This document shows positions 1 through 10,498 of a stretch of 64,000 nt of DNA, one piece after another (position 1 is the stretch's first letter; the number at the start of each line of letters is the position of its first letter). Source of the DNA: Symbiodinium microadriaticum (taxonomy: Eukaryota > Sar > Dinophyceae > Suessiales > Symbiodiniaceae); assembly GCA_001939145.1 (NCBI GenBank), contig LSRX01000050.1, positions 696,599-760,598 of the forward strand. Direction: 5' to 3'. The notes under the pieces are model-generated. The model was not told where the DNA came from. It did no database searches and saw nothing but the letters and a program-made list of their open reading frames with translations. A program made the position numbers and the translations under genes.

Positions 1-218
1 TGGTCCCTTCTTCACAGCTTGAGCAGCTGTTGGAGAGATGTGTGGTTCACGGCTACGGCTACGGAGGCTTTTGCTGAGCATCCAGCGTTTAAAGATGCGA
101 ATTTCTTGGATGCAACGCTCTCGTAATCAAGGATTACAGTACGTCGTTCAGGAACATGGGTGCGGGGGTTCACCAGGGGGCAATGGTACGCAGGTGCTAA
201 GTTTAGCTAAAGCTAATT

Positions 219-276
219 AGGGCTCCAGTTACCTATGTAGTAACTATATGTTATGTACCCGAGTACCCGGAGCCCT
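219..276. mobile_element. Foldback element, family C, short copy
   Basis: The left end AGGGCTCCAGTTACCTA and the right end GAGTACCCGGAGCCCT are inverted versions of each other. They match the ends of the longer family C copies near 6.9 and 13.6 kb. This copy is shorter, so it is probably internally deleted. No coding capacity. Confidence 0.5.
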
Positions 277-394
277 AGAGGGCCCTATAGGGTTTGTTTG
301 ATGAGCATATGATGTCAGGCCATAGTTAATGCAGCAAGTCGTTTAAGTTTGCACACGCATGTAATGCATGCTTGCACTGTTTGTTCCCAGAAAT

Positions 395-473
395 CCCTAA
401 CCTCCCAGGTACCCCCTATATGGGGCCCTAGGGGCTCTAGTGCCCTATATAGTAGGTACCTGGGGGGTTAGGG
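395..473. mobile_element. Foldback element, family A, copy 1
   Basis: The element is almost wholly palindromic: CCCTAACCTCCCAGGTACC on the left and GGTACCTGGGGGGTTAGGG on the right. The centre reads GGGGCCCTAGGGGCTCTAGT, which is the reverse orientation to the copy at 1331. It is a non-autonomous MITE-like element with no ORF. Both ends carry a telomere-like CCCTAA / TTAGGG. Confidence 0.75.
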
Positions 474-554
474 AACGCTCGGGCTCAGAGTTTAAAGCTT
501 CCAGTTTCTACCCTAAGCCCTGGGCATGCCCAAAAAGACCTCCGAAACCCAGGA

Positions 555-648
555 CTACCCATAGGCCCATAAGTAGTTCCTTTTTTTGATTTATATTAAG
601 AATCCTATAAGGTAATCCCAAAAGGAGCTGCTTAGGGGCCCATGGGTA
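555..648. mobile_element. Foldback element, family B, copy 1
   Basis: The left arm CTACCCATAGGCCCATAAG is followed by TAGTTCCTTTTT. The right arm has GGAGCTGCTTAGGGGCCCATGGGTA, its near inverse. The AT-richer centre contains TATAAGGTAATCCC, shared with the other family B copies. No ORF. Confidence 0.7.
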
Positions 649-1330
649 AACTCCAAACCCAACTATGAACTGTAAGGAGGAAGCCCGAAACGTTATGGCC
701 ACGCCCACTCATCTCCCCAGATGCCCCATGCCCTTGAACCCTAAATTCCTCAACCACTCAACCTCTCGGATGAAAGCACCACGTAATTGGAGTCCTTGGA
801 AGCCTCAGTTGCTCAACACCTCAGCCCTTAAACAATTTTCGGGCATGGTGTCTCACGCTTGTGCGCACCAGAACTCCGCCGTTACTTTCGCGGGTCCCAA
901 AAGAGATATGTAACATAGGTGCCTGCATGATCAAAATAGGGTTTTGGGGTTGATGCGGACCAGCGGTCATGATCATATGAAGCACGGTCCGGTTCATTGC
1001 CTGCACTGTGGAAAGGGTTTAGGGGTATATTCTATTATGATTATACTAAGGAACCCAAAAAATAGTATTGGTAGCTATTTCGACCCCTATATTAAGGGCC
1101 TTCAGAGGGGCCCCAGAAAGGACAGAGGTAGTCATCAGCATTCTACAAGGACTTCCCTACTTAATTGGGCTTCTGTATGAAGAGAGTTATCTGGGCTCTT
1201 CCCGTCGAAGGGTTTAGCTTAGGCTCCTATTTGAGCCTTATTTCAGAGGCTATAAGGCGTCTACACCCCATGCTCCAAACCTGCATAAAACGTTGTAAGT
1301 CTTCTAAGCCTTACCTCAACCCCAAAATAA

Positions 1331-1409
1331 CCCTAACCTCCCAGGTACCTACTATATAGGGTACTAGAGCCCCTAGGGCCCTATATAGTAGGTACCTGGG
1401 CGGTTAGGG
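1331..1409. mobile_element. Foldback element, family A, copy 2
   Basis: Near-perfect inverted arms CCCTAACCTCCCAGGTACCT ... AGGTACCTGGGCGGTTAGGG, about 79 bp in all. The centre GGTACTAGAGCCCCTAGGGC is in the opposite orientation to copy 1. CCAAAATA occurs a few bases outside each end (about 1322 and 1417); I cannot say whether that is a target-site duplication. Confidence 0.75.
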
Positions 1410-2508
1410 TTAACTCCAAAATAGCCTAGCCTTTTGAGGGGCTTGTCGAAGGGCGTTGCAAGAATAAGGAGCCTTGAAAAGGCAGGCATCATAGGAGCCA
1501 GGCAAGCCCCGAAAGTGTTGCTTGGAGGCCTTACAGGATCCCAAAAAAGGACCCGCTACAAGGATCACAAATAAGATCCCTTATAGGATCCTTTACAGAA
1601 GCCCGTAAAGCAGCCTTAAACCCCTATACTATAGTACCTTTTGCGTTGAAAGGAACCCTTTAAAGGGCTCCTTAAAGCAACTAAACCGTTGTTTTTCTAG
1701 CGCAACAAACGTTTGTTCTCAGGTCCGCGACCTCTGAGAGGGAGAAAGGCGAGGAAGCGGGCGAAGCTGCCGGTGAGACTGGCGAGGCGGAGTTGCTTCT
1801 TGGGTTCCTCTCAAGGGTTCCTTTTTCAAGGGTACTATAGGGGTTGAAGGTTTTAAGATGTAGGTCCTTTGGAGGATCCTTTCAAAGGTTCCTCTTAAGG
1901 GTACTAGAGGGGTTCAGGATTAAATGTTTATGGCTTAGCTGCTGGTGCTGGTCGTGCTTGTTGGGGGTTCCCGCGGTGGTAGCTGTAAAGAGAATCTCAT
2001 ATACCCCCAAAACCTACTCTATTGTTCAAAGCCCCTCCATCAGAAGTGATGTGTCACGTGCTGCGTATGTTTGCTGCCGCTCCGTCGCAAGCCCGGGTCC
2101 TTCTTGATGTTTGTTGCTGCTTGGGGTTTTGTTTGTTGCTGCTTAGGGTTTTCAGGCTACGGGTTTAGGGTTTAAGCTCCGTGACCACGGAGGCAAGCAG
2201 GACGGAGTCCCCTAGCAATCCTCCTCATGTTTCTCTCTTTTCGATATTGCTTAGGATGGCATTTCCGGTTGTGGCAACAGTTTTTTACGTCTCATCGTGT
2301 GCTTAACTCTATAAGCCTCCATGTTCGAGGTTTTCGGTATTGTTCTTCTCATTGTGTGTATTTTCTCTCTCTGGGGCTTGATACCAGATATGGCTCTACA
2401 GATTATATAAGAGTGTGCAGAGCAATGAGTTCCGTCAAGAACCCCACGAGGACGCAGAGCACGCTCACTGATCGGTAAGGGGTAGGGATTGAGATTGAGT
2501 GTGTGGGA

Positions 2509-2638
2509 GATACAGTAAGGGTCGAAGCATCTACAAATCACAGCTCCTTCAAGTACTAACATACAAAGTACCTGATACAGTAAGGGTCGAAGCATCTACA
2601 AGTCACAGCTCCTTCAAGTACTAACATACAAAGTACCT
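2509..2638. repeat. 65-bp tandem duplication
   Basis: Two adjacent 65-bp units (2509-2573 and 2574-2638) each begin GATACAGTAAGGGTCGAAGC and end AAGTACCT. By eye they differ at one base (ACAAATCAC versus ACAAGTCAC). Such high identity suggests a recent duplication. No coding role is visible. Confidence 0.9.
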
Positions 2639-3942
2639 GACTATTGGGTCCTTTGGACCCTTACTGTTACCTCAAGGGTTGAGGGTCAAGTCTCTGGGGG
2701 CCGCGGTCGACTGAGCAATCAAGTTTTGAATTTGTGATTTTGGGGTTTGGCCTCTGGGGGGTCATATATAAACATAATAAGCGTCATCAGAATACTTCTT
2801 ACTATCATTATTACTATTGTACTTATTAGTCTTGCTTAGATTAGTATGGCAGCAACAATGTTTGAGCTTTTCACGTTGAGGACGGTTTCAGTATTTGGAT
2901 TATATGGGCCACTGGTGAAGACGCATCCCGCTCTGGAAAGCCTTCCAGGTTAATGAGTGTTATTAATTTGTAGTGTTATTCAACTGTTGTTTTCGGCGAA
3001 CAGGATTCGCGAGAAGTCCGGGTGCTTAGGGCTTTTGTGGGGTTCAGGGACCTAGGATTCAAGCAGCTTCATCAAGGAGCTCTAAATACCCTAAACCCTA
3101 ATCCCCCAAAGCCACGCCCCAATCCGTGAGGGGGAGGAGAAGAAGCAAGAGACCGAAGATGCGGCAAAGGCTGCAGATGAGGAGCCTGCTAGAAGTGCTT
3201 CTCAAGAGGTTCTGGCGTTGAGGGTAGGTTTAGGAGGTCGTCTTGTTCTACAGTTGTCCGGGCTGCAAACTGAGATGATGTCCAGCTCGTCCAGGCGCTG
3301 TAGGGTGAGGGGTTTTGGGAAGATAGGAGTTGAACCCTAGGTTGGGTAGGGATATTCTGGGATTTGCCCTAAACCCTAAACCTTAAAGATTAGAGATCTC
3401 CTGGACAATGCTAGCCAGGATCCTTCTCCATGCTGTAGACAGCATTACCGAAACCCTCAACCCCAAACCCTCCCAGGCGAAGCCTACAAGAAAGCACGTA
3501 ACGTCAGAATCTTCTGCATTCCTCATAGCAATCTCATACGGGGCCCTTGTTTCAGAGTCCTTGAATCCGACAGGCCTGTTTGCCTGTATAGACTGCATCA
3601 GAACCCCGACAACTTTTTCACAGACATTGTAACTGTACAAGAGACGGAGACACCCCAGACAGGGGCAGCTTCCATCGATGAAGGTATCTTCTAAGCCCTA
3701 TATATAGCGACTGGTCTACAGAGCCCGCTTGAGAGATCAAGCGCCCAAAGGGTCAAAGTAACAGTAGAGGGTGCGTATGTGCTATAAATAAATGAAAAAA
3801 TATGCACCTATAACAGTATGTACATATTATATGTATATACATATGTATGTGTACTTGGGGCCCTCTAAGAACCCCTACTTTATTCGTTCCTGGAGCCTTT
3901 GGGAGATGAGAACTGGAAACGGTGAAGTCTCTGGCCTGGAGT

Positions 3943-4456
3943 CCCCTAAACCCATAAACCCTAAACATCCCTAAATCCTAACCCCTAAACCCTAAACCCT
4001 ATAAACCCTAAACCCTATACCCTATAAGCCCTAAACCCTAAACCCCAAAACCCTAAACCCCAAAACCCTAAACCCCTAAACCCTAAATGGAGGAGCGAGC
4101 GAAGCAGATGCGCAGCGATGGAGTGCCCCTGGGCTGCAGACCTTAAGGTTTTTGTAGGGGGGATCTATAGGGTTCTTTTAAAGGATCTGTAGGGTTCCTG
4201 AAAGGGTTTAGGGGTTTAGGGGTTTAGGGGTTGAGGGTTTTAGGGATTCGGGTCCCTAAGGTTTATAGGGGGTTTCATTTCAGGGGGTTAAGGGTTCTAG
4301 GGATTAGGATTAGGGTATATAGAGATGAGAAGTTCAGGGGATTTCATTTTGGGGGTTGAGGGTTTTAGGGGTTCGGGTATATAGGGATGAGAAGTTTAAG
4401 GCAGCGATCAGGGGTTTAGGGCTTGGGGGTTTAGGGTTTAGGATTTAGGGTTTGGG
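3943..4456. repeat. Telomere-like block with strand switch
   Basis: Degenerate CCCTAAA-type repeats run from 3943 to 4087. A unique stretch of about 110 bp follows, and then TTTAGGG-type repeats (with GTTTAGGGG, GTTGAGGG and GTTCGGG variants) run from about 4200 to 4456. C-rich on the left and G-rich on the right is the orientation of the two ends of a linear molecule, not of an end-to-end fusion. The motif is the plant/alveolate telomere unit; here it is interstitial and decayed. Confidence 0.8.
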
Positions 4457-5686
4457 GTTGGCCTTTCATCAAGAAATTCAGGGCCCTTCAGAGCTGTCGG
4501 GTTTGGGGTTTAGGATTCGAGGTGTAGGAGCCTTTGAGCATGCGGGACGGTGGATTGCAGGCTTGTTAGTAGCTGGTAGCAGTCAAGGGTAGGTAGTGAG
4601 AAGGCAACGGTAACATCAACACTCATACCTCTATATATAAATGTATGTATGTATGTATGTATGTTTGTTTGTTTGTTTGTTTGTTTGTTTGCTTGTTTGT
4701 TTTTTTGTCTTTTTACCAACACACACACATACAGAAACATGGTGGTCCTAATGGGCCTTCAGATTGCCCATTAATTAGTACATGTATTGTCGATGCGCTT
4801 TATCTGACGTAACAGTCGTCGTCGTACTCGTATGAAAAAACACGATAGCGTGCAATGGATCTAGCCCTGTACTAGTCAGGCAGCCAGTGGAAAGCTCTAA
4901 AGGCTCGAGTCCAGTGCCAGCATCGCAACAGCTTTATTTTGGCTTAGGGTTTAGGGCAACCACGGTAGTGTAGGCATTACACCAGGACCGGAAGGCCACG
5001 ATAAAGCCTGGAATCCGACATCGTTTGGGATAAGTCGGGGCACACCCCCAAGCCATCAAACCCTAAGCCCGGAAGCCCTTCGAAACCCTAACCCTAAGCC
5101 CGTAAGCCCTTAGAAACCCTAAACCATAAGCCCTCTAAGCATTTCACCCCTTCCTTGGAGGCACCAGCGGTCGGACAGCGAGGAGGATTAGGCTGGACAG
5201 GGGCTGTTCGTTGCATGGCCAGAATAAACAGTAGCAATATCCGAACTGTGACAATATCCAATTCAAGGGTCCCTTTTCAGATTTTCTGGAGAAGGAGTAT
5301 ATAGCAAGCATCCCTCATAGAGTTCCATTTCATGCGATTGGCACGGTCTGGGGATTAGTATATCGTAATATCCCCTTGAAGCCTTCCTTTTTAAGGCCTT
5401 TGCGGGATTTAGGGGTAATTAGAAATCACATCTCCTTGTCCTTGTAGTCCATAGTGTGGTTGTACTGCAATATTCAAATAAGGTCATGTCAGTACTGCAG
5501 TGTTGATGCCTGTGTTGTTCTAGCTGGTTGTATTTATTGCGGTGAAATCATCAGCAAGTTGAAATCTATATTGTTTATTATAGTTTGTGATTATAAGAAC
5601 CATCTGCAACCATACCGAATACGTGGGATTCTGCAAAGTCTTCTGCTTCTGTGAGTTGAACACTCTTGTGTGGGGGGGGGGGCGCC
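4457..5686. other. Non-coding stretch with microsatellite
   Basis: No supportable gene. It holds a compound (ATGT)n-(TTTG)n microsatellite at about 4641-4707 and a few CCCTAAG/CCCTAAA motifs at 5060-5130. An 11-base G run at 5672-5682 closes the stretch. Confidence 0.55.
4641..4707. repeat. (ATGT)n-(TTTG)n microsatellite
   Basis: A run of TATG units passes directly into TTTG units. The apparent minus-strand ORF rich in N, K, Q and T across it is a by-product of the repeat. Confidence 0.9.
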
Positions 5687-6166
5687 CGACGGGTGCGGCA
5701 TAGCTACAAACTTTGGCAGGAGCACGGTGGCAGATCTGGATCAGCCAAGAATCAGGTCGGACCCTCCACTCGAAAACGGCTTTGAAGTTGCAGACATGGC
5801 TGTCGAAAGCTTCAAGGAGGCCAACACAGGCTCGAAGATCCACGTGATGAGTTCTTGTTCGAGACATACAGGGAGGCTTGTGGCCATCAAGCTTGCTACG
5901 AGAACGCCGAGGAAATCGTTGGATTTGTCTTCAAAGTCGTTTCCGACTACGAAGGGCAAGAAGTTTCAGTGTCCACACGAGCGACTCAGACATCCTGGCG
6001 AAGACTGCCTTTGTGGCCTCAAGCCTCTCAAAAGTTGAACAATCAAGGATCTCGTCTTCTTTGTCTATCGTCCTGAATCTTCGATGCAGCCAAGATTCAT
6101 GGCATGTCTCCGGCAATCGGAGACCGAAGCATCGAACAACACTGGAAGGCATCAAGCTTGCCTAAA
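5687..6166 (+). pseudogene. Degraded coding-like block, unidentified
   Basis: Three consecutive plus-strand segments in different frames look protein-like: about 5690-5835 (ending EVADMAVESFKEANTGSKIH), about 5840-5965 (RDEFLFETYREACGHQACYE, then AEEIVGFVFKVVSDYEG) and about 5965-6080 (SDSDILAKTAFVASSLSKVE). Two frame changes link them, as expected for a decayed single ORF. The block lacks the telomere-like motifs that pepper its flanks. I do not recognise the family, and the minus strand also has open frames, so strand and coding status are uncertain. Confidence 0.3.
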
Positions 6167-6924
6167 CTTGCCTTCCCCACACATCCTGAGCCGCCTGAAG
6201 TCTGAGCACCTAAATAATGGCATCTCGTTCCCTAAACCCGCCTCTAAACTCTAAGCCTTCAACCCTTCACTTAACCCGCCCGAAGCTGCAAAATACTGAA
6301 ACCCTTGGCCCTTTTCTCCAAAACCTGCGCCTGATCTTAAAACCCTCTCCAGACGATCCAAAACGCTCTTCTTCTACACGGTTCTGCATATAATCCTGCA
6401 TTTAATTCACCCTTTCTAGGCTGAAAAAACTTTCAGCACTCTTCACAAGAACCCTAAACCCTCAGCCCAAGCCCGAACCTTCGTTTGGAGGAAGAGCCAT
6501 GGTAGCCATAGAAAAAGCCCTGTTATGAAAGTCTTCTTCCAAGAAACCTTGGACGTGCCCTGCAACCCTGTAAGTAAGCCTGTACGGAGCACTTCAAAGA
6601 AACTCCTGTAAAGAAACCTGTGAACAAAAGTCTTCAGAGAACGCGGTTAAGGAGCCCTTGCAAGACGAAGAATCTTAAAGCTTAAGCCCTAAACCCTGTA
6701 AACGATTGAAGCCCTACAGCACTAAACCCTAACCCCTAAATCCAAAATAAAAGCCCTGCACTACACACGAGGCCCTTGCGAACAAGTCTTCGCCTTCGCC
6801 TATTACGGATTAAACCCTAAACTCTAAACTCTAAACCCTAAACTAAGCCCCGAAGTACTTCTCAAGCAGGAGAGAGAAAGGACGTCTGGAAACCCGGCTG
6901 GAGATCCAGGCGCTTCAACGGAGT

Positions 6925-7014
6925 CCCTAGGGCTCCAGGTACCTAAATAGTGGGTTACTGGAGTACATAATATATGGTTAGTAACCCATTATTTAGGTAA
7001 CTGGAGCCCTAGGG
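6925..7014. mobile_element. Foldback element, family C, copy 2
   Basis: Inverted arms CCCTAGGGCTCCAGGTACCT ... AGGTAACTGGAGCCCTAGGG with an ATAATATATGG centre. The sequence closely matches the copy at 13624-13718. No ORF. Confidence 0.75.
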
Positions 7015-7912
7015 AATGGTTTTGGGGTTTAGGGGTTTGGGGTTTAGGGTTGACGTTGAGGAGCTGCTTAAGCCGAGATTTAGTGGGTTTTTGCCTGGAA
7101 TAGTGCAGTGTGGCAAGACAACATCGATCATTGACCTTGGCGTAATCTTACTTAGATTTCCGATTGGCTCCCGAACGGTTCCTGAATGATTTGCCCAATA
7201 GACAAGGCCCGTTAGCGCTGGGAATGTTTCTGGGCTGATAATCCTAAGCCCTCACAGCCCCAAAGCCTATGTAAGCCGCAAAGCCCATAGCCGAAGCACA
7301 ACCCCTGAGCCCATGATATGAGAAACAGACCCCTGAAAACTGTCCAGGGGAGATAGCCCAAACCCTAGACTTAAACCCAAAAGAGCCCAAGCATGTAAGC
7401 CCCAAGCCCTAACACAGTAACGCCTTCAATGAACTCTGAACCCGAAATAGCACTGCGTTGGGTAGTCTTCGTGCTGCTGAGGCTTACGATTTCGTCACCA
7501 CAGACATCGGCAAGGGCTGCATAACAAAAAAAATCGTTTGCATTCGGAGACGTTCGGGGCCGGGGGGGGGGGGTTACCTAGACCCTCAACTACCCTCTAT
7601 CTGTTTTACCCTACATCCCCACGATTGAGGACCATAGGGGCTCGATTAAGGGGCACTTGGGGCGGGGTCTATTACCGGGTTGGTCTATTATCGGGTTTGA
7701 GTTTGGGGATGGTTTCGGTTCCGAGGCGCCGTTGCGTTGACAGGGGATGGGCCACAGCCCGGAATACGTACACTTACACCATAGGGTTTACAAGGGTTTA
7801 GGATATGAGGATGCACCAGGGGGTTTTAAGGGGTTCGGGGTTTGGGATGAGGTCTTGGCACCCTAATTAAATGCTAAACTAACCCTGAACCCTAAAAGTC
7901 TTGGCATCCAGG

Positions 7913-8008
7913 CTACCCATAGGCCCCTAAGTAGTTCCTTTTTGGGATTACCTTATAGGATTCTAAACATAAACCACAAACAGGAACTACTTAGGGGCCT
8001 ATGGGTAG
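7913..8008. mobile_element. Foldback element, family B, copy 2
   Basis: Arms CTACCCATAGGCCCCTAAGT ... ACTTAGGGGCCTATGGGTAG are near-perfect inverted repeats. The inner TAGTTCCTTTTTGGGATTAC and the TATAGGATTCTAAA...AAACCACAAA centre are shared with the copies at 35996 and 41474. Confidence 0.8.
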
Positions 8009-8103
8009 TCTCTTCAGGCACAGCAGCACGCAGCTTTGCTCTGCAACGAATGAGGAGCTCCCCATGTCATTTGTAGGCATACTGAAGCATTTTCTTTGCA
8101 TCG

Positions 8104-8174
8104 TACATACATGCATACATACATACATACATACATACAGATAGACAGTCAGACATACATACATACATACATAC
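8104..8174. repeat. (ATAC)n microsatellite
   Basis: ACAT/ATAC tetranucleotide repeats with an interrupting AGATAGACAGTCAGAC. The C/V/Y/M-rich translations across it are artefacts. Confidence 0.9.
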
Positions 8175-10099
8175 GTCTGCTTTTGTTGCAGTTGTTCATG
8201 GTCTCCATATGCTGAACGTCGAAGGCTCATCTTTTGATAAGGTTGTGAGTATCAGTCCATCGGCAAGTCAACATGGCGACACAGCCAAAAGCTGTTGATG
8301 TGAAATGCAACTGCGTTCCTCCTAGATGCATCCCAAACAAGCGAAACTGCCATTTCTACTGTGTGCAGCTTCGACTCTGTGAACTCCGGCCCATATGTGA
8401 CTAACGATTCTGTGCTTCGAGCAATGGCACCTAAGTTGAGGCTTGCTGAGGAGCTTCGATGATCTACTGCACAGACATATCCGGCAAGTTACGCAACCAC
8501 AACGGCCTTGCAAGGCACACATATCATGATATAGGGTGTAGGTGCATGGAATAAAAAGGTCCCCTACACCTTAGCCTTGAACCCTAAACCCTTTAAAAAG
8601 CTTTAAAGCGCGACTGGAACGGTGGATCGGAGCATGCGCGCGCTGCTCCGGCTGCTGGCCGCAGTGACGGTGCTTCGTTGCTTCGTCCCTGGCGGTCGGG
8701 CGCATCGTTCTGCATTGGATCTTCACTTAAACCCTACTGCAGTTTAGGGTGAAGGTTTTAGGAACACTTTAGGGTTGAAGGGCTTAGGGGGCCCTATAAC
8801 TAAAGCTCAAGCCCCAAACCTTAAATCGAAATTGAAAGGCCTGAGGATGGGTTCAGGCTGCTGGGAGCTGGGGAGGCTTGGTTTTCAGGGTTCAATGCCC
8901 GACCCTACTTGGAGGTTCATGGGCAGCTATAAGTATAAAAAAAGTCTGGCTATAGTTGTTTATAGCCCGTATTAGGGGACTTATAGCCTCATTGATCCAT
9001 GAACCTCCAAGTAAACTCCGCCTAGACTCTTAGACCCTGAAGTGTGGTACTGATCTGGATACCTTTGTTGAAGTCCTAGCAAAAAAAGCACGTGACCACG
9101 CAAAGGGACGACACTTCAACCCTAAACGCAAGCACAGTCCTCATAGACCTCCATGTTGGAACGAAAACAGATAAGCCTACCTGAGTCCCTCTGTTGAGGG
9201 TCTGTCAGAGCCTCTGTAGAGCGGGAAGCAGGCATTTGCCGGCTGGAGATCCCCTCCGCAGCGGCTTCTTACCCAGAAGGCTTCTCGGATTGAACCTACC
9301 TATGCTACAGGGGTTTCCTTTAAAGACTTCCAACAAGGCTTCCCTTAAGGGCTCCTTTATGGGCTTCTCTACATTAGAGTTTCTTAGAAGGGTTCCTTTA
9401 TAGGGTAGATTGAGGGTTTCGGACCCCAGCCAGCTATCGTCAGAGACCTGGGTGTGGAACTGTGTGGGTCGAGGGCTTCAGGGTTTCAGAGTGGTTGCTT
9501 TCAGGTAGGCTTTAGGCCTTTTGGGCTTCGAGGCTTATAAACTCTGAGGTTCGGGGTTTGGAGTCTGAAAGCGTGCAGGGCAGCCTCAACGTCATCTGTC
9601 CCATTTTCCATGATTGCCATTCCCGATCTTGGATTCGGGAACTCTGACGTATTCTCACTATCTCATTACTTTTTGTGAGTTTTGGTCAGCAGGAGTTGCA
9701 GTCATTGCTATATGATGTTTGCATTGCGACTGCGACTAGCTTCTCTGTGTTTCTAGGGCTCGTGCTGATGCTGATGCCAATTCTCGCTATTCCGACTATT
9801 CGGACATCATTGTTTCGTGTAGACTTGAGCATGGATTTGACCCCACCCCCGCTCCTCCGCCAAACGCGCTACTTTGATATGTCCTGCACTCTACACCCTA
9901 AACTAATGTAGTGAGGTGCCTACATTACATTAGCAGTGCAGACTCTTGTCAAAATACTAAAAGGCTCTTTAGCGCCTTCATACACACCCTCCCCACTCAG
10001 CTCATTTCCGTTCTGCAACCAATTTCCGAAAACCCCCCCAAACCCAAGCCCACTGCTCCCCGCTGCAGAAACCCCGCAAAACTAAGACCATACCGATGT
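8175..10099. other. Non-coding stretch
   Basis: No recognisable gene. It includes a foldback element (8907-9012) and few telomere-like motifs between 9560 and 10090. The ORFs at 9194-9403, 9675-9911 and 9911-10156 show no family features I can identify. Confidence 0.5.
8907..9012. mobile_element. Foldback element, single copy in window
   Basis: Terminal inverted repeat ACTTGGAGGTTCATGG (8907-8922) and CCATGAACCTCCAAGT (8997-9012), exact by eye. Inside, GCTATAAGT and GGACTTATAGC pair as well. The size and layout match the other foldback families, but no second copy was seen here. Confidence 0.65.
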
Positions 10100-10142
10100 G
10101 ATATATATATATATATATCTATACTGATACATATATATCTGT
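10100..10142. repeat. (AT)n microsatellite
   Basis: An AT dinucleotide run followed by a short ATCTATACTGATACATATAT continuation. Confidence 0.85.
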
Positions 10143-10352
10143 ATGCAAGGCTCTAAACGCAAAAGCAGCATGTACAGAACTTTGTCTAGCCCCTAAACAG
10201 GCCATCTAAAGAACCCTCAGGTTACAGGTTGATCGCCCCTACACTACCCAAAAATAACACCCAACAAGCCTAAGCCAAAAATCAAGCACCCCAGTCTTCC
10301 CCCTCCCCCTCCCCGGCACCCGCCACACCCACCCATCCACCCACCTAAGAAA

Positions 10353-10498
10353 CCCTAAGGGTCCAAGCAGTCCTTATTTATGGTCTTGGGTACCCATAAG
10401 GGCCCCAAAGTCCTTAAATACTGAGTACTTGGACCCTTAGGGTGGGTACCCATAAAGGCCCCAAAGTCCTTAACTAATGAGTACTTGGACCCTTAGGG
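10353..10498. mobile_element. Foldback element, family D, with duplicated half
   Basis: The left arm is CCCTAAGGGTCCAAGCAGTC. The right half, GGGTACCCATAAGGGCCCCA through TTGGACCCTTAGGG, is present twice in tandem: 10389-10443 and 10444-10498, differing at a few bases. The element therefore has one left arm and two right arms, which points to an internal tandem duplication after insertion. No ORF. Confidence 0.75.

Larger units (their letters stand above)
1..3942. other. Non-coding repeat-rich stretch
   Basis: No ORF here resembles a known protein. The stretch carries scattered telomere-like motifs, foldback elements (219-276, 395-473, 555-648, 1331-1409), a 65-bp exact-type tandem duplication (2509-2638), and a weak internal repeat at about 1800-1925 where a GGTTCCT...AAGGGTACTA phrase occurs twice. 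The short ORFs are consistent with chance. Confidence 0.6.
6167..8103. other. Non-coding, telomere-motif-rich stretch
   Basis: CCCTAAA-type motifs dominate to about 6850 and then mixed orientations appear. It contains foldback elements at 6925-7014 and 7913-8008 and a 12-base G run at 7562-7573. No ORF is recognisable. Confidence 0.55.
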
